A DNA stretch of 57,036 nt, taken from NCBI GenBank assembly GCA_001465935.1, contig LNKV01000092.1, positions 1-57,036 on the forward strand, given 5' to 3'. Position 1 is the first letter of the stretch, and each line of letters begins with the position of its first letter. Positions 21,835 to 30,896 of the stretch are shown here, piece after piece. The notes beneath the pieces were generated by a model. That model made no database searches, was not told the DNA's origin, and was given only the letters and a program-made list of their open reading frames with translations. This stretch comes from Clarireedia homoeocarpa. Its lineage: Eukaryota > Ascomycota > Leotiomycetes > Helotiales > Rutstroemiaceae. A program made the translations under genes and the position numbers.

Positions 21835-22689
21835 ATGAGTAACACGCATCCTTCCTTTTTGCAAAAGTTTTACTAATTGTCAGGCCTAGAACCTCTCCAT
21901 GACGATGAAATGGGGGCTAAGCTCTACGACCGAGTTCCCTTGGTCGATGACGATGACGAAGAGGGTCCTATAATGGAAAAACCTATGCATCATCGTCCAC
22001 AAAAGAAAAGTCTTCGCGCTATATGGCAAGAATGCATTCAAGCACCAAAGTCCCTGCTCATAATAAGCATTCTCGGTACTCTTTGTCTTATTGCCCTCAG
22101 CATCGCGAGTTTCACCGTTCACGTGCCGGGATCGTACATTGTTTTCCGGACCTTATCCCAACAACATTCACTCCAGCCTGATTTTATCGATGCAGGCGAG
22201 GGGCCGCTTGAGCTAGCAGGAACAACAAGATGCGGTAGTTTTCCAAGTCAAGCAGTGCAATTCGGGTGCGTTTTTGATCTTATGAACTACGGGTTCACAG
22301 CCTCAGAGTGCTTCTATGAAGATCTGTACGAGGAAGCCCTTGCCACCGGACCATGGGAATGGTATATTGGAGAAAATCTTACAGTTCCAATACCCCAAGA
22401 CGTCGAAATACTCATGCGATCAGTGGAGGTGTGGACGCAAATAGAGTACCATTACGAGCACTGCAAGTACACGCAAAAGATCGTAGCGCGGGCAGTGGAG
22501 AATGACGATATTCTTGTTCCACAGGAGATTGCGAGGGACTATCACAGGAATCACTGCGCTGATTTGATGGGAAGGTTTGAAAGAGGGGATTGGGGGAAGG
22601 GTGAGATTTTTAATACGTGGGTCAGGACGCTATATAATCCTTGTGTGAGATTGAGTGAGATCAACAATGAAGACGTAGGATTTGCGTGA
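21835..22689 (+). CDS. HxxHC-doublet membrane protein 2 (UstYa/DUF3328-like)
   Basis: Main exon 21884-22689. A 4-base first exon (ATGA, 21835-21838) is proposed across a 45-bp intron ending TACTAAT-TGTCAG, because the open frame has no upstream ATG; total 269 residues. Without it, translation would start at the ATG in EMGAKL. Cytosolic acidic segment (DDDDEEG), membrane helix SLLIISILGTLCLIALSIASF, then CGSFPSQAVQFGCVFDLM, SECFYED, GPWEWY, and the doublet YHYEHC and YHRNHC. Same fold plan as the other three paralogues but the most diverged. Divergent from the transporter gene. Confidence 0.65.
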
Positions 22690-22870
22690 AATAATCTTGG
22701 AGCTTGGGAGGGAAGAGCGTGAAATTGGAGTTTCTGTAAATAGTTAATTCTCCAGAATAAGAATTTTTATTTGAGAGCTTTTATTTCTCTCCTTCTCATA
22801 CTTAGTATGTTTTTAATACTTTACTACTTTACACGCGGAGCAGAAATATTTAAATATTATAGCCTTGTTT

Positions 22871-23639
22871 TCAATTCTTGGCATTTGAATTAGGAAAGGG
22901 TTCTCGAATAAGCCAAGAATGAATAAACGGCTCGGTAGCTCCGTACTTGGAATCATCCTGAGAAAAAGTACGTATTAATTGGAATCCATGTTTTTCATAT
23001 AACCTTTGCCCTGCAGGACTGGCCATCACTATTGATTTTAAACCTGCTTCATCCACATGTTCGAGAGCTTCTTTCAACATCATTGACGCCACTCCACGTC
23101 CCTGATGCGCAGGATGGGTTGTCATATAATCCACCGCTTCTTGGATGTCAGATAGTTAAGCTCAAAGATCATGGAAATAAATTAAACATACCAAAACAAG
23201 GACCTTTCTCTTTCAAAATCTCTTGCTCAACTTTCGACAAAGGATTTCCAAACTCCGCTGCTATTGCATAATCCATCCCCCGGATTCTTCCACTATCTGT
23301 CACGCCTTTCCACCTCCTCTCATAATCCGCTTGTTCGTCGAAGCTCGGTTCAGCGGTCTGCGCATCAGGCCATATTCCAGCATACTTTTCGGGTAAAATG
23401 TATCGCGAATATCCTACGATCTCTCGTGAGTCTGTATCCACGACTTTGAGATGTCGTTTGACACTTCGGTCCCTGATGAGACTCCATGGCAGGCGCTCAA
23501 TGCAATCACTTATTATCTGTTCAAGCGTCATATTTACCCAGAGGATCCTCCAGTGTTGATCTTGCCAGAAGGCGCTCATCATGGCTTCCGCTAGACCGGG
23601 TGCATCACATGTGGATACTGGTTGTACGGCGTATGGCAT
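22871..23639 (-). CDS. GNAT-family N-acetyltransferase
   Basis: Two exons, 23639-23192 and 23139-22871, 238 residues; the intron has donor GTATGT and a cttaac branch. The acetyl-CoA loop HPAHQGRGVASMML (Q-x-x-G-x-G/A type) lies in exon 2, after the predicted beta4 LDYMTTH-like strand. YEKHGFQLIRTF is the usual C-terminal strand. N-terminal part MPYAVQPVSTCDAPGLAEAM is typical for fungal GNATs of about 230 residues. Substrate unknown; lysine amino groups or the N-terminus of a small peptide would be reasonable targets given the lysine-rich precursor at 29166, but that is inference. Shares the 23800 operator with the divergent HxxHC gene 3. Confidence 0.85.
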
Positions 23640-23950
23640 TTTGAACTTGATAGGACTGGGATTTCAAACTGAATTATTTAGTTCCATTCTTTTCCATATT
23701 CAAAATTATTTGTTACTTCGCAGAAGTAATAAAATGACCAGGCAACCCCCCAATCCCTCCGATCATCCTTTCTCCCAAGACAAAAACGGCGAAAGAAGTC
23801 CGAAACCTTTCGGGGCTATCTTGTTTTCGCGGCGACCCGATTTAAGTACCTTTAACAAATTTCCGTAACCCAAAATTATCACTACAAAAATTTTGTTGCT
23901 CTTTGACTTGTCTCAAGTCTTTAACCTATCTTTACTCAACAAGCGTGAAG
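23640..23950. promoter_or_regulatory. divergent promoter, GNAT / HxxHC gene 3
   Basis: 311 bp between divergent starts with one perfect operator at 23800-23813. Confidence 0.55.
23800..23813. promoter_or_regulatory. CCGAAA-CC-TTTCGG operator (divergent promoter)
   Basis: Perfect inverted arms and the exact reverse complement of the GT25 promoter site. 161 bp before the GNAT start and 138 bp before HxxHC gene 3. Confidence 0.6.
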
Positions 23951-24881
23951 ATGTCTCGTAAAGCGCTTGGAACATTGGTTGGAAAAATGAAGAATTGTGA
24001 GTGCCACTTATGCAATCTCAATTTTTACCAAAGCTAAACATCTTCATAGCACTCTACTGGGATTCTCATCTATACTTTGCGGCTACAAACGCAGAAGATG
24101 AACATTTCCTCTCCTTGGGTGGAATGGACCTATCTGGCGAAGACACCTACGATACGGAAAAGCTCTCTAAAGCGACTAGTTACACAACACACTCACATGC
24201 TCCGCGACGCCGGTGGAATTGCTCCACAATTATTGCCATACTTTCAAGTATCCTAGCCGCGACTCTCCTGTTCGCTCTCGGCGCGCTTCTTGATCGCAAA
24301 CCGCTTCCCATTAACTACGTCCCTGCTAACACGAACAATCTCGAGCCCGCAGGATGGCCTTTAGTAGAAGCAGGTGACAACGTCATCGTAGACTGTGGAA
24401 ATTCCCCAGAAGAGGCCAAAGTATTGGGCTGTGTATGGGATCTCATGTCCTTTTCCTGGACCCATCCAGCATGCTATAATAAAAACGTGTCGGATGCGTT
24501 TCTGGAGAAATACGGACCGTGGAAATGGTATCTAAATGAGAATAATAAACCGGTGGGAGAGGAGCTTACGGAAGAGGATTTGCCTTACGTTCCAATGGTT
24601 TGGACTCAAGAGCATTATCATATCGCTCATTGCACGTATATTTTCAAGCTATTGCATATTGCTGTGAGATTCCTTGAATTTCGATAGTAGAGAAAATTTG
24701 CTGACATGGTTTTTGATAGGCGATGAGTGGCCATTTGGTGACTAATGAGGGTATTGGAATGTTTCATACGAATCACTGTGTGGATGTGTTTTTAGATCCC
24801 GAAAGAGTTCCGTTTGAAAAGGTCACCACGAGAGTACAACTGCTTTTTGGGAAGTGCGTTACGATTAGAGATGTTAACTAA
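23951..24881 (+). CDS. HxxHC-doublet membrane protein 3 (UstYa/DUF3328-like)
   Basis: Three exons, 23951-23996, 24050-24663 and 24720-24881, 273 residues. Start MSRKALGTL resembles the MARFKDL start of paralogue 1. Helix CSTIIAILSSILAATLLFALGALL, then CGNSPEEAKVLGC, WDLMSFSWTHPACYN, GPWKWYLN, and the doublet YHIAHC (exon 2) and FHTNHC (exon 3) with the second intron between them. The C-terminus VQLLFGKCVT matches VRLLFVQCVT of paralogue 1, supporting both ends. Single-helix membrane anchor with the catalytic-type domain outside the cytosol, by analogy with UstYa. Paralogues 1 and 3 are the closest pair by eye. Confidence 0.72.
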
Positions 24882-25262
24882 AACATTATAGCTAGGTTGT
24901 AGTATAATTGAGTATGCTGTCTCATGTTATTTCTTTCGTGGAAGAATGTATTTCGGTTTGGATAACCCACCAAGAAAGTATTTCGATTTGGATGATAATG
25001 AATGTGCCAAAGTCATTCCAGTCGATTCACGTCTGATAACATAAAAATACTTCCCTCAGCTTTGGAAAACCGTATTTTCAACCATTTATAAGAGCCTGTG
25101 GAAGAAATTTATATTAAAAATTTAATATACAAACTTCGGATATATACAGATTTGAACCGAAGAATATAGAGAAACTTCAGCTGGAAGTTTACTTTACGCT
25201 CCAAACCTACATAACAGCGACTTATGCTAGGGAGATAATTAAAAATGAATTTTTAGCGAAAT

Positions 25263-25327
25263 GTGAAAACCCAAAAAGTAACGCCACTTCTGGAGAAGTG
25301 ACAATTTGGGCTTATGTTTGATTTCTC
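25263..25327. mobile_element. 65-bp palindromic MITE-like repeat, copy 4
   Basis: Begins GTGAAAACCCAAAA and ends TTTGATTTCTC. Same unit as 43072, 43404 and 43748, with several differences including a decayed right end. Confidence 0.7.
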
Positions 25328-25446
25328 AAGAAACTACTAAGAGATAAGATATCCTCCAAGCTCGACTACCCACACTTCTATGTACCTTAAGCCGAGAGTA
25401 GTAGTGACTGAATTATGTAATATATAACTGGTGCCAGAACTTTTGT

Positions 25447-25460
25447 CCGAAAATGTTCGG
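25447..25460. promoter_or_regulatory. CCGAAA-AT-GTTCGG operator (HxxHC gene 4 promoter)
   Basis: One mismatch to the perfect palindrome; 128 bp before the ATG at 25588. Confidence 0.5.
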
Positions 25461-25587
25461 CTTACACTTACCGGAAGTAAATCCTATAAGCTAAATGAAT
25501 GTCATGCCCTCTGCCTACTATTATCAACTCACTCAAATCCTCAATTTGTCTGTCTTTTCAGAGCTATCACAAGTTTTGTTTTCAACC

Positions 25588-26292
25588 ATGGCTTACCCTG
25601 GAAAGCCCAAGTACAAACTCCTCAGCAGCATATATAGCGATGCCGATAAAGAAGAAGCCGACCCATTCCTACCAACAAGCACACTTCAAGGCACACACAG
25701 GCTTCATGCATTTCGAATCGAATTGTTTCTTCAAATCGCTACCTTCTTCTTCACGATAATCATTCTAGTCGTCTATATTATCAACCCTTCCTCTTCGTCA
25801 TTCCTCAAAAATCATCCTGTCTCTAGCGATGGTGTTCTTCCCAAAGGCATGTCCCGTGTAAATCCCACCACCGCCCATCAACTCCAGCCCTGTGGTCTTG
25901 ACTCGGAAACCGCCAAGGCAAATGGCTGTATTTTTGACTTGATGACCATGTCGTGGCTCGCACCGGAATGTTACGACGATGAGCTTGCGGAGGAATTCCT
26001 AGAGGTGGCTTCGGAGCCGTTTTTCTACGACATGGAGGGTACGAAACCTATCAAGGATTATGTAGAGCTTTCAGAGGTTAAACAGATGGTGTATACTACT
26101 AGGAGATATCACATCTTTCATTGTAGTTATGGCTGGAGGATGATGCACAGGGCGTTGCTAAGGGGAGGGGTGCTGGAGAGTGGGTTGAGTGGGTATCATC
26201 ATACGGAACATTGTACGGATCAGCTGATGAACCAAACTATTCCCTTTGACAAAATTATCACGAGGATCAATATCGACTTTCCCGACTGTTAA
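25588..26292 (+). CDS. HxxHC-doublet membrane protein 4 (UstYa/DUF3328-like)
   Basis: Single exon, 234 residues, from the well-placed ATG in ACCATGG (MAYPGKPKYKLL); an ATG at 25495 would add 31 residues. Helix IATFFFTIIILVVYII, then CGLDSETAKANGCIFDLM, SWLAPECYDDEL, a shortened W-W region (PFFYDM) and the doublet YHIFHC and YHHTEHC. The residues between the two motifs (about 30) match the spacing in the paralogues. Ends IDFPDC, unlike the CVT ends of 1 and 3. Likely an extracytosolic, possibly copper-binding oxidase by analogy; not a close UstYa homologue. Confidence 0.7.
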   Translation: MAYPGKPKYKLLSSIYSDADKEEADPFLPTSTLQGTHRLHAFRIELFLQIATFFFTIIILVVYIINPSSSSFLKNHPVSSDGVLPKGMSRVNPTTAHQLQPCGLDSETAKANGCIFDLMTMSWLAPECYDDELAEEFLEVASEPFFYDMEGTKPIKDYVELSEVKQMVYTTRRYHIFHCSYGWRMMHRALLRGGVLESGLSGYHHTEHCTDQLMNQTIPFDKIITRINIDFPDC

Positions 26293-26740
26293 AGATAGAG
26301 TGATTGGGATGATGGAGCACTAGGCTATAAACTAGGATATTTTCAACCAAATATACAATTTATTCAGGAATTTTGTTTAATTGTTATTTTCAGAGTTGTA
26401 AGATGTCAAATATATTAGCGCGACTACAAAATAACCCACCAGGAGCAAAATTAAATACTTATGTAAGACATTCTGTGAGAATCGGTGCTGAGGTTCCGGG
26501 GTCTTGAGTTTCGGAGTCCGGAGTTAGACCTCGACAGCAACTGAGACCACAATCATAACATTTTTAGTATAATTATTTTGACAGAAAGTAAACCGGAGTA
26601 TCGCATCCTTTGATGAGTTTCGGCATCTTTCGAGGTGCTACCAATCGGGCGCGAGTAAGTGGAAATTAGAGCCCGGTTCTCTCTGGTCCTTATACTTACC
26701 AGGTTCTCCAGTGAGGAATTTTTTTATCTCACCTTGACAT
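26293..26740. other. intergenic
   Basis: No gene. Several TTCCGGGG / GTTTCGG / TCCGGAG words near 26495-26630 lie upstream of the acyltransferase, but none forms the full 14-bp palindrome. Confidence 0.35.
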
Positions 26741-28279
26741 ATGAAAATGGGAATACATGAAGCAGATATCACCACTACCAGACTTCGAGACTCTATGGCG
26801 GAAAAGCGTCCAGAACAAGCAAAATGGGCGTTGGAAGGAGTTGAAGAACAGACTATCTCCGAAGTTGATAGTAGAGATGATATGAGCCACGATACTCTCC
26901 ATGACATGCCCTTTTCTCAAAAGGAATCGATGACGTCCAAATTTCAAATTGCGTTGAAGGACTTTGCCATCACTCTTTTACCGAGTCCGATCTCAAGACT
27001 GTGGGGTTATAAGGTCGATGTTTCAAATCGCCAGGGCCCCACGGCATATCTGGATGGAATGCGAGGAGTGGCGTCATTTTGCGTCTTTCTTGAGCATGTA
27101 GCTATGAGGTTTCATCCTCTGATGTTTGGGGAATATGGCAACCATCCTTCTTTCTGGCAACTCCCTATCATACGTCTTGTATTTTCTGGCAGCGTTATGG
27201 TCGCGATATTCTTTGTCATTTCAGGGTTCTCGCTCGCACTTCGCCCAATAGAAATGATCTACGAGAGAGACTGGGAACGACTTCACCATACGTTGTCTTC
27301 TGCCACATTTCGCAGAGCCTTTCGAATCTTGCTTCCACCTGCTGCTGCAACATTCATGATGATGCTGGGCGTGAGAATGCACCTGTTTGACTCCAAGTAC
27401 TCCGGAACAGTGGATATGGACCTTGATGGCCCAATATATCGCGAAAACTTTTTGCTCCAATTTGTGGATTGGCTAGAATATGTTTTCAGCAAATTGATAT
27501 ATCCTTATGAGTGGGCAACTCCTTTACATAACGTAACGGACTCGGAATATGCGGCGCCACTATACACCATACCAAAAGAACTATGGTCTTCTTACCTGCT
27601 CTTTATTACCATTACTGGCTTAGGAAGATTGCGACCTGCAGTTCGTATCGTATTTACAGCAATTTTGATTTACTTCGCATTCTGGTGTGAACGTTATGAC
27701 ATTTCTTGCTTTCTCTGCGGGATGCTCATTGCTGAGCATCACGTTCGTAGGGCTAGGTCTACATGTATATCTAGCTCCTTGTGCGGAAGAATAGGGGCTA
27801 CTTTTGGATGGTCCGCAGTGCTGTTCATCGGCTTCTGGCTTGCTTCGATTCCTCATACCCATGGATCATATGGGTCTCATACTTTCGGATATCAGCTTAT
27901 TGCGACTGTGATCCCGTGGGAACCCAACGTTTTCGTCCCAGGAGCTATCCTCATCGTTTGGGCAATCTCCAATCTGCCTTTTCTCCAGAGAATCTTCATC
28001 ACTGCAATTCCTCGATATCTGGGCCAGATTTCATTCGGTCTGTATTTAGTACATTGGCCGATCCTGGCTGCCTGGGGTTGGTCGCTTCAGCCAGCCATCT
28101 GGAAGCTTACTGGAAACGATACTGATTTCAATCATGCCTTGGGATTTGGGATTTCGATCATTTGCATCACCCCAGTTGTGGTTTGTGTAGCGGATGTGTT
28201 CTGGAGGACTATAGATTTGAAATGTATTAAACTAGCGAAGCGATTTGAGACGGAGCTCGTAGTTCAGACACATATCTAG
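26741..28279 (+). CDS. acyltransferase-3 family integral membrane protein
   Basis: Single exon, 512 residues. A hydrophilic tail of about 90 residues is followed by a polytopic domain beginning AYLDGMRGVASFCVFLEH, the conserved start of the acyltransferase 3 family with the catalytic-type histidine (EH) in helix 1. FFVISGFSLALRP follows, and late FGLYLVHWPIL. These proteins transfer acetyl or longer acyl groups from the cytosolic side to sugars, lipids or small molecules. Fungal members occur in many metabolite clusters. Its place between HxxHC gene 4 and the repeat precursor, on the same strand, suggests acylation of the product or its sugar. Confidence 0.88.
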   Translation: MKMGIHEADITTTRLRDSMAEKRPEQAKWALEGVEEQTISEVDSRDDMSHDTLHDMPFSQKESMTSKFQIALKDFAITLLPSPISRLWGYKVDVSNRQGPTAYLDGMRGVASFCVFLEHVAMRFHPLMFGEYGNHPSFWQLPIIRLVFSGSVMVAIFFVISGFSLALRPIEMIYERDWERLHHTLSSATFRRAFRILLPPAAATFMMMLGVRMHLFDSKYSGTVDMDLDGPIYRENFLLQFVDWLEYVFSKLIYPYEWATPLHNVTDSEYAAPLYTIPKELWSSYLLFITITGLGRLRPAVRIVFTAILIYFAFWCERYDISCFLCGMLIAEHHVRRARSTCISSSLCGRIGATFGWSAVLFIGFWLASIPHTHGSYGSHTFGYQLIATVIPWEPNVFVPGAILIVWAISNLPFLQRIFITAIPRYLGQISFGLYLVHWPILAAWGWSLQPAIWKLTGNDTDFNHALGFGISIICITPVVVCVADVFWRTIDLKCIKLAKRFETELVVQTHI

Positions 28280-29165
28280 GTAACAAGGCAGTTCCTAGCA
28301 TGAATTAACTCGTATATGTTATATGTTCTCTACAAGGTTATTCTATTGAGCGTACGATTATGCAACTCAAATTTGACATAGCTGAGAAAAACATGTCTTT
28401 TAGATATCTTTCCAATATATATTGTAATCTTGCCTCACTTAGCCAGGAGCTTGCCGTTGTGATTACTCTTAGTTGTGATTGATCTATCAAAATGATCTAT
28501 CAAAATTTTACATCTCTTAAACATTTTAGCTACATCTATTAGGAACTCTCCTAAGGTGGCTACGGGATTCGTGGTATATCAAGGAATTCTAATAACTAGT
28601 TAGAGGCAAAAATATCTCAGTCTCCTCAGGATAATGATATTGAATTATCTATGACTTGAGCTCACCATTACATAGAGAATACAGTATAGTGTCTGAAGCA
28701 CTATCAAAGTAGCCAAAAGGTAGTCTAGCACTTGCTAAAATCTTCGAGAAGATTTCCGTTCGGGGCAGTGAACGGAAAGAGACCGAAATTTACCCACAAT
28801 AATACAGCCAGAAATCGGGCCCGAACTTCTAACTAAGCTAAACTGCGAAACTTCCTGAAATCGCTGCCGGTCGCCAAAATCAGAGACAATCCAAATTGAA
28901 ACAGTCTAGTAATTTCATTGCGCGATATGCTGGCTTGACGCAAAAGCACCGAACAAACATCCGTAGATACTGTCTGTGGAACTTGATAGTCAAATGTCGG
29001 GTCTAGAAATCGGTCTTAGAGATAAAAAATAACGTTAAGCACGATATAGTCGAACATAGTCTGCTATATATAGTTTAATCAATAATCTATTAACATCTTT
29101 TCTCATTATCAAATTAATTACTCCAAACACAGCCATCTTCAGCAGTCCATACTTTTCTATTCATC
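28280..29165. other. intergenic, promoter of repeat precursor
   Basis: No gene. A CCGAAA half site is at 28783-28788 and TTCCGTTCGG lies just before it; no full palindrome. TATA-like tatatatag at about 29063-29071, about 100 bp before the ATG. Confidence 0.4.
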
Positions 29166-29537
29166 ATGAAGCTTTCACAAGTCCTCGCTATCATAGCGTT
29201 CGTCAGCAGTGTTGCAGCAGCACCAATTGCAGGCAAGTTAGAAATCCACAGTCTGTCCCACTGTGAAGCTGACCAGTCATTGCTAGTCGATGCAAGGGAT
29301 GCTTTAGATGCTCGCGAGCCCACCAAGGTTAAGGTCGACCGCAATGCTGAAGCTATAGATAAGAGGGAGCCTACTAAGGTCAAGGTTGATAAGAGGGAGC
29401 CTACTAAGGTCAAAGTCGATAAAAGAGAGCCAGAGGCAATGGAGAAGAGAGAGCCTACTAAGGTCAAGGTTGATAAGAGGGAGCCTACTAAGGTCAAAGT
29501 GGCCCGCGATGCCGAGTCCTATGAACTGCTCGAGTAA
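29166..29537 (+). CDS. secreted Kex2-processed repeat precursor (putative RiPP precursor)
   Basis: Single exon, 123 residues. Residues 1-19 form a clean signal peptide (MKLSQVLAIIAFVSSVAAA). A leader to about residue 50 holds the only Cys and the two His. Then EPTKVKV occurs five times (residues 51-57, 68-74, 78-84, 96-102, 106-112); most copies are followed by D and framed by the dibasic Kex2 site KR. Two spacers interrupt the array: one reading NAEAID and one EPEAME. The first copy is preceded by AR only and followed by DR; the last lacks the D. Excision after KR would give EPTKVKVD octapeptides; removal of EP by a Ste13-like dipeptidyl peptidase would leave TKVKVD. The layout matches dikaritin precursors such as UstA, but the core has no Tyr, Phe or Trp. 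The repeat unit is 30 bp with near-identical codons in copies 2-5, implying recent expansion. Not an alpha-pheromone: no W/C core. Confidence 0.8.
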   Translation: MKLSQVLAIIAFVSSVAAAPIAGKLEIHSLSHCEADQSLLVDARDALDAREPTKVKVDRNAEAIDKREPTKVKVDKREPTKVKVDKREPEAMEKREPTKVKVDKREPTKVKVARDAESYELLE

Positions 29538-30896
29538 ATCTATTCATATTTCAGGTAAACCACAAGGTCCTACCCTGAAGTTCTTTGCTAATATGATGTA
29601 GTACTTTATAATTCTTAAGACTGAATAACAACGAGCCGTGATAGGTGGTTGGTGGCAAGGTCAAGAAGCTAGATGACCGGATATAAAAGATAGTGAGGCT
29701 TATATTAGTATTGTAGGAAGGAAGTGCAGGTCTTCGATTTAGTCACTATGTCAAGTTTGTATGTCTTTACATGATCGAATTTTGCTATAGCCTGTAGAAT
29801 TGAAGATAGTTGAAAATATTTTCTTATTTAAATACTATCTTCGCAAGTTATACTATTTAAGAAATAACACTATACTCCCTCGGGTACAGGCCCCCACTTA
29901 CGGCGTGTAGAGCCGGTTCCCTGCCTATACTATAGTCAAACTATCATAGACCTCGCAGTTAGGTAGTTCATATAACCTGATAGGCCATCTGATACCAGAT
30001 GGTTGAAGGATCTTAATATCCATTACTTGATCATTACGTGGTACCCTTTTTCCTAATCCTAGCTGTTTACAGTTGCAGCGCCTCCCGTGGAATCACTAAT
30101 TATATGAAACTTTAAAACATATAACAAAAACAAATTTCTAGTATAGAATTTAGAAATATACTGAAAACTATTAAAATATTTTATTTAATATAGAATAATA
30201 AAGACATTCTAATATAAGAATAGATTGATAATCAGAGACCCTTTTTGCCTGTGATAATAAAAGTCTAGAAACGAAGCCAGTCGATATTCTAGGAGTGGAC
30301 AGAGAGAGTAACGGATGAATTTCTGGCTTCATATTCACTTGGCGATTCCTCAGAGGCCGCGCCAGGATCTTCACGGGCAGCTGTGGTTTCCTCGGCAGCA
30401 ACGAGGCATGTAACCACCTTAAGCTCAACAGCCAGGTTCTTTACAATAAAATAGATTATTGTATTAGGTTGAGATTGAAGCTGTCGATCAAGGCAGAAAT
30501 ATAGGTGGATACTGTTCGTACTAACAGTTATATAAACTTAATTTCTGATAATTGTATCCAATTTTTGCATAGCAAACTGTCGATCTTCCGTAGATCTTGC
30601 TTCTACAACCGGAATTAGTACAGATCCCTCTCCCTAATTTATATCTAAATATATATCTTCCAAAGTCTGCTCACTATCAGACTCTATAATCTAAAAAATC
30701 GCTCGTTTAAATTACCGAAGTATTCGGTCTATTGTTTCTATAGAAAGAAGACTACTGTCGAATATAGTATTAACTCTAATTCGACCTTCGGAAGATTTAG
30801 CACTGAATCTGAAAGGTGAATACATTGTGATGCCAGTCCAGAAAAGAGCTTTCGTCAACCCACCTCCAACAATAAACACAACTCACGTACCGCCCC
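29538..30896. other. intergenic, possible relic frame
   Basis: Mostly AT-rich, no supported gene. On the minus strand about 30445-30290 reads as a short frame VVTCLVAAEETTAARED...SEYEAR with a secreted-peptide flavour but no start or signal peptide; it may be the 3' exon of a lost small gene. Confidence 0.3.

Larger units (their letters stand above)
24882..25587. other. intergenic with one MITE copy and one operator
   Basis: Holds the 65-bp palindromic repeat at 25263-25327 and the CCGAAAATGTTCGG site at 25447-25460. The frame 25495-25587 is continuous with gene 4 but is probably 5' UTR. Confidence 0.5.

Noticed and set aside
29114..29497. Minus-strand 127-codon frame with repeated LVGSLLSTLT
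   Set aside because: Mirror of the 30-bp repeats of the precursor on the plus strand; the plus frame has the signal peptide and KR sites.
29166..29537. Alpha-type mating pheromone precursor
   Set aside because: Signal peptide and KR repeats fit, but the repeat lacks the W/C/G-Q core of filamentous ascomycete alpha pheromones.
30290..30445. Possible second small secreted peptide (VVTCLVAAEETTAARED) on the minus strand
   Set aside because: No ATG or signal peptide can be joined to it and no repeats; recorded only as a possible relic.
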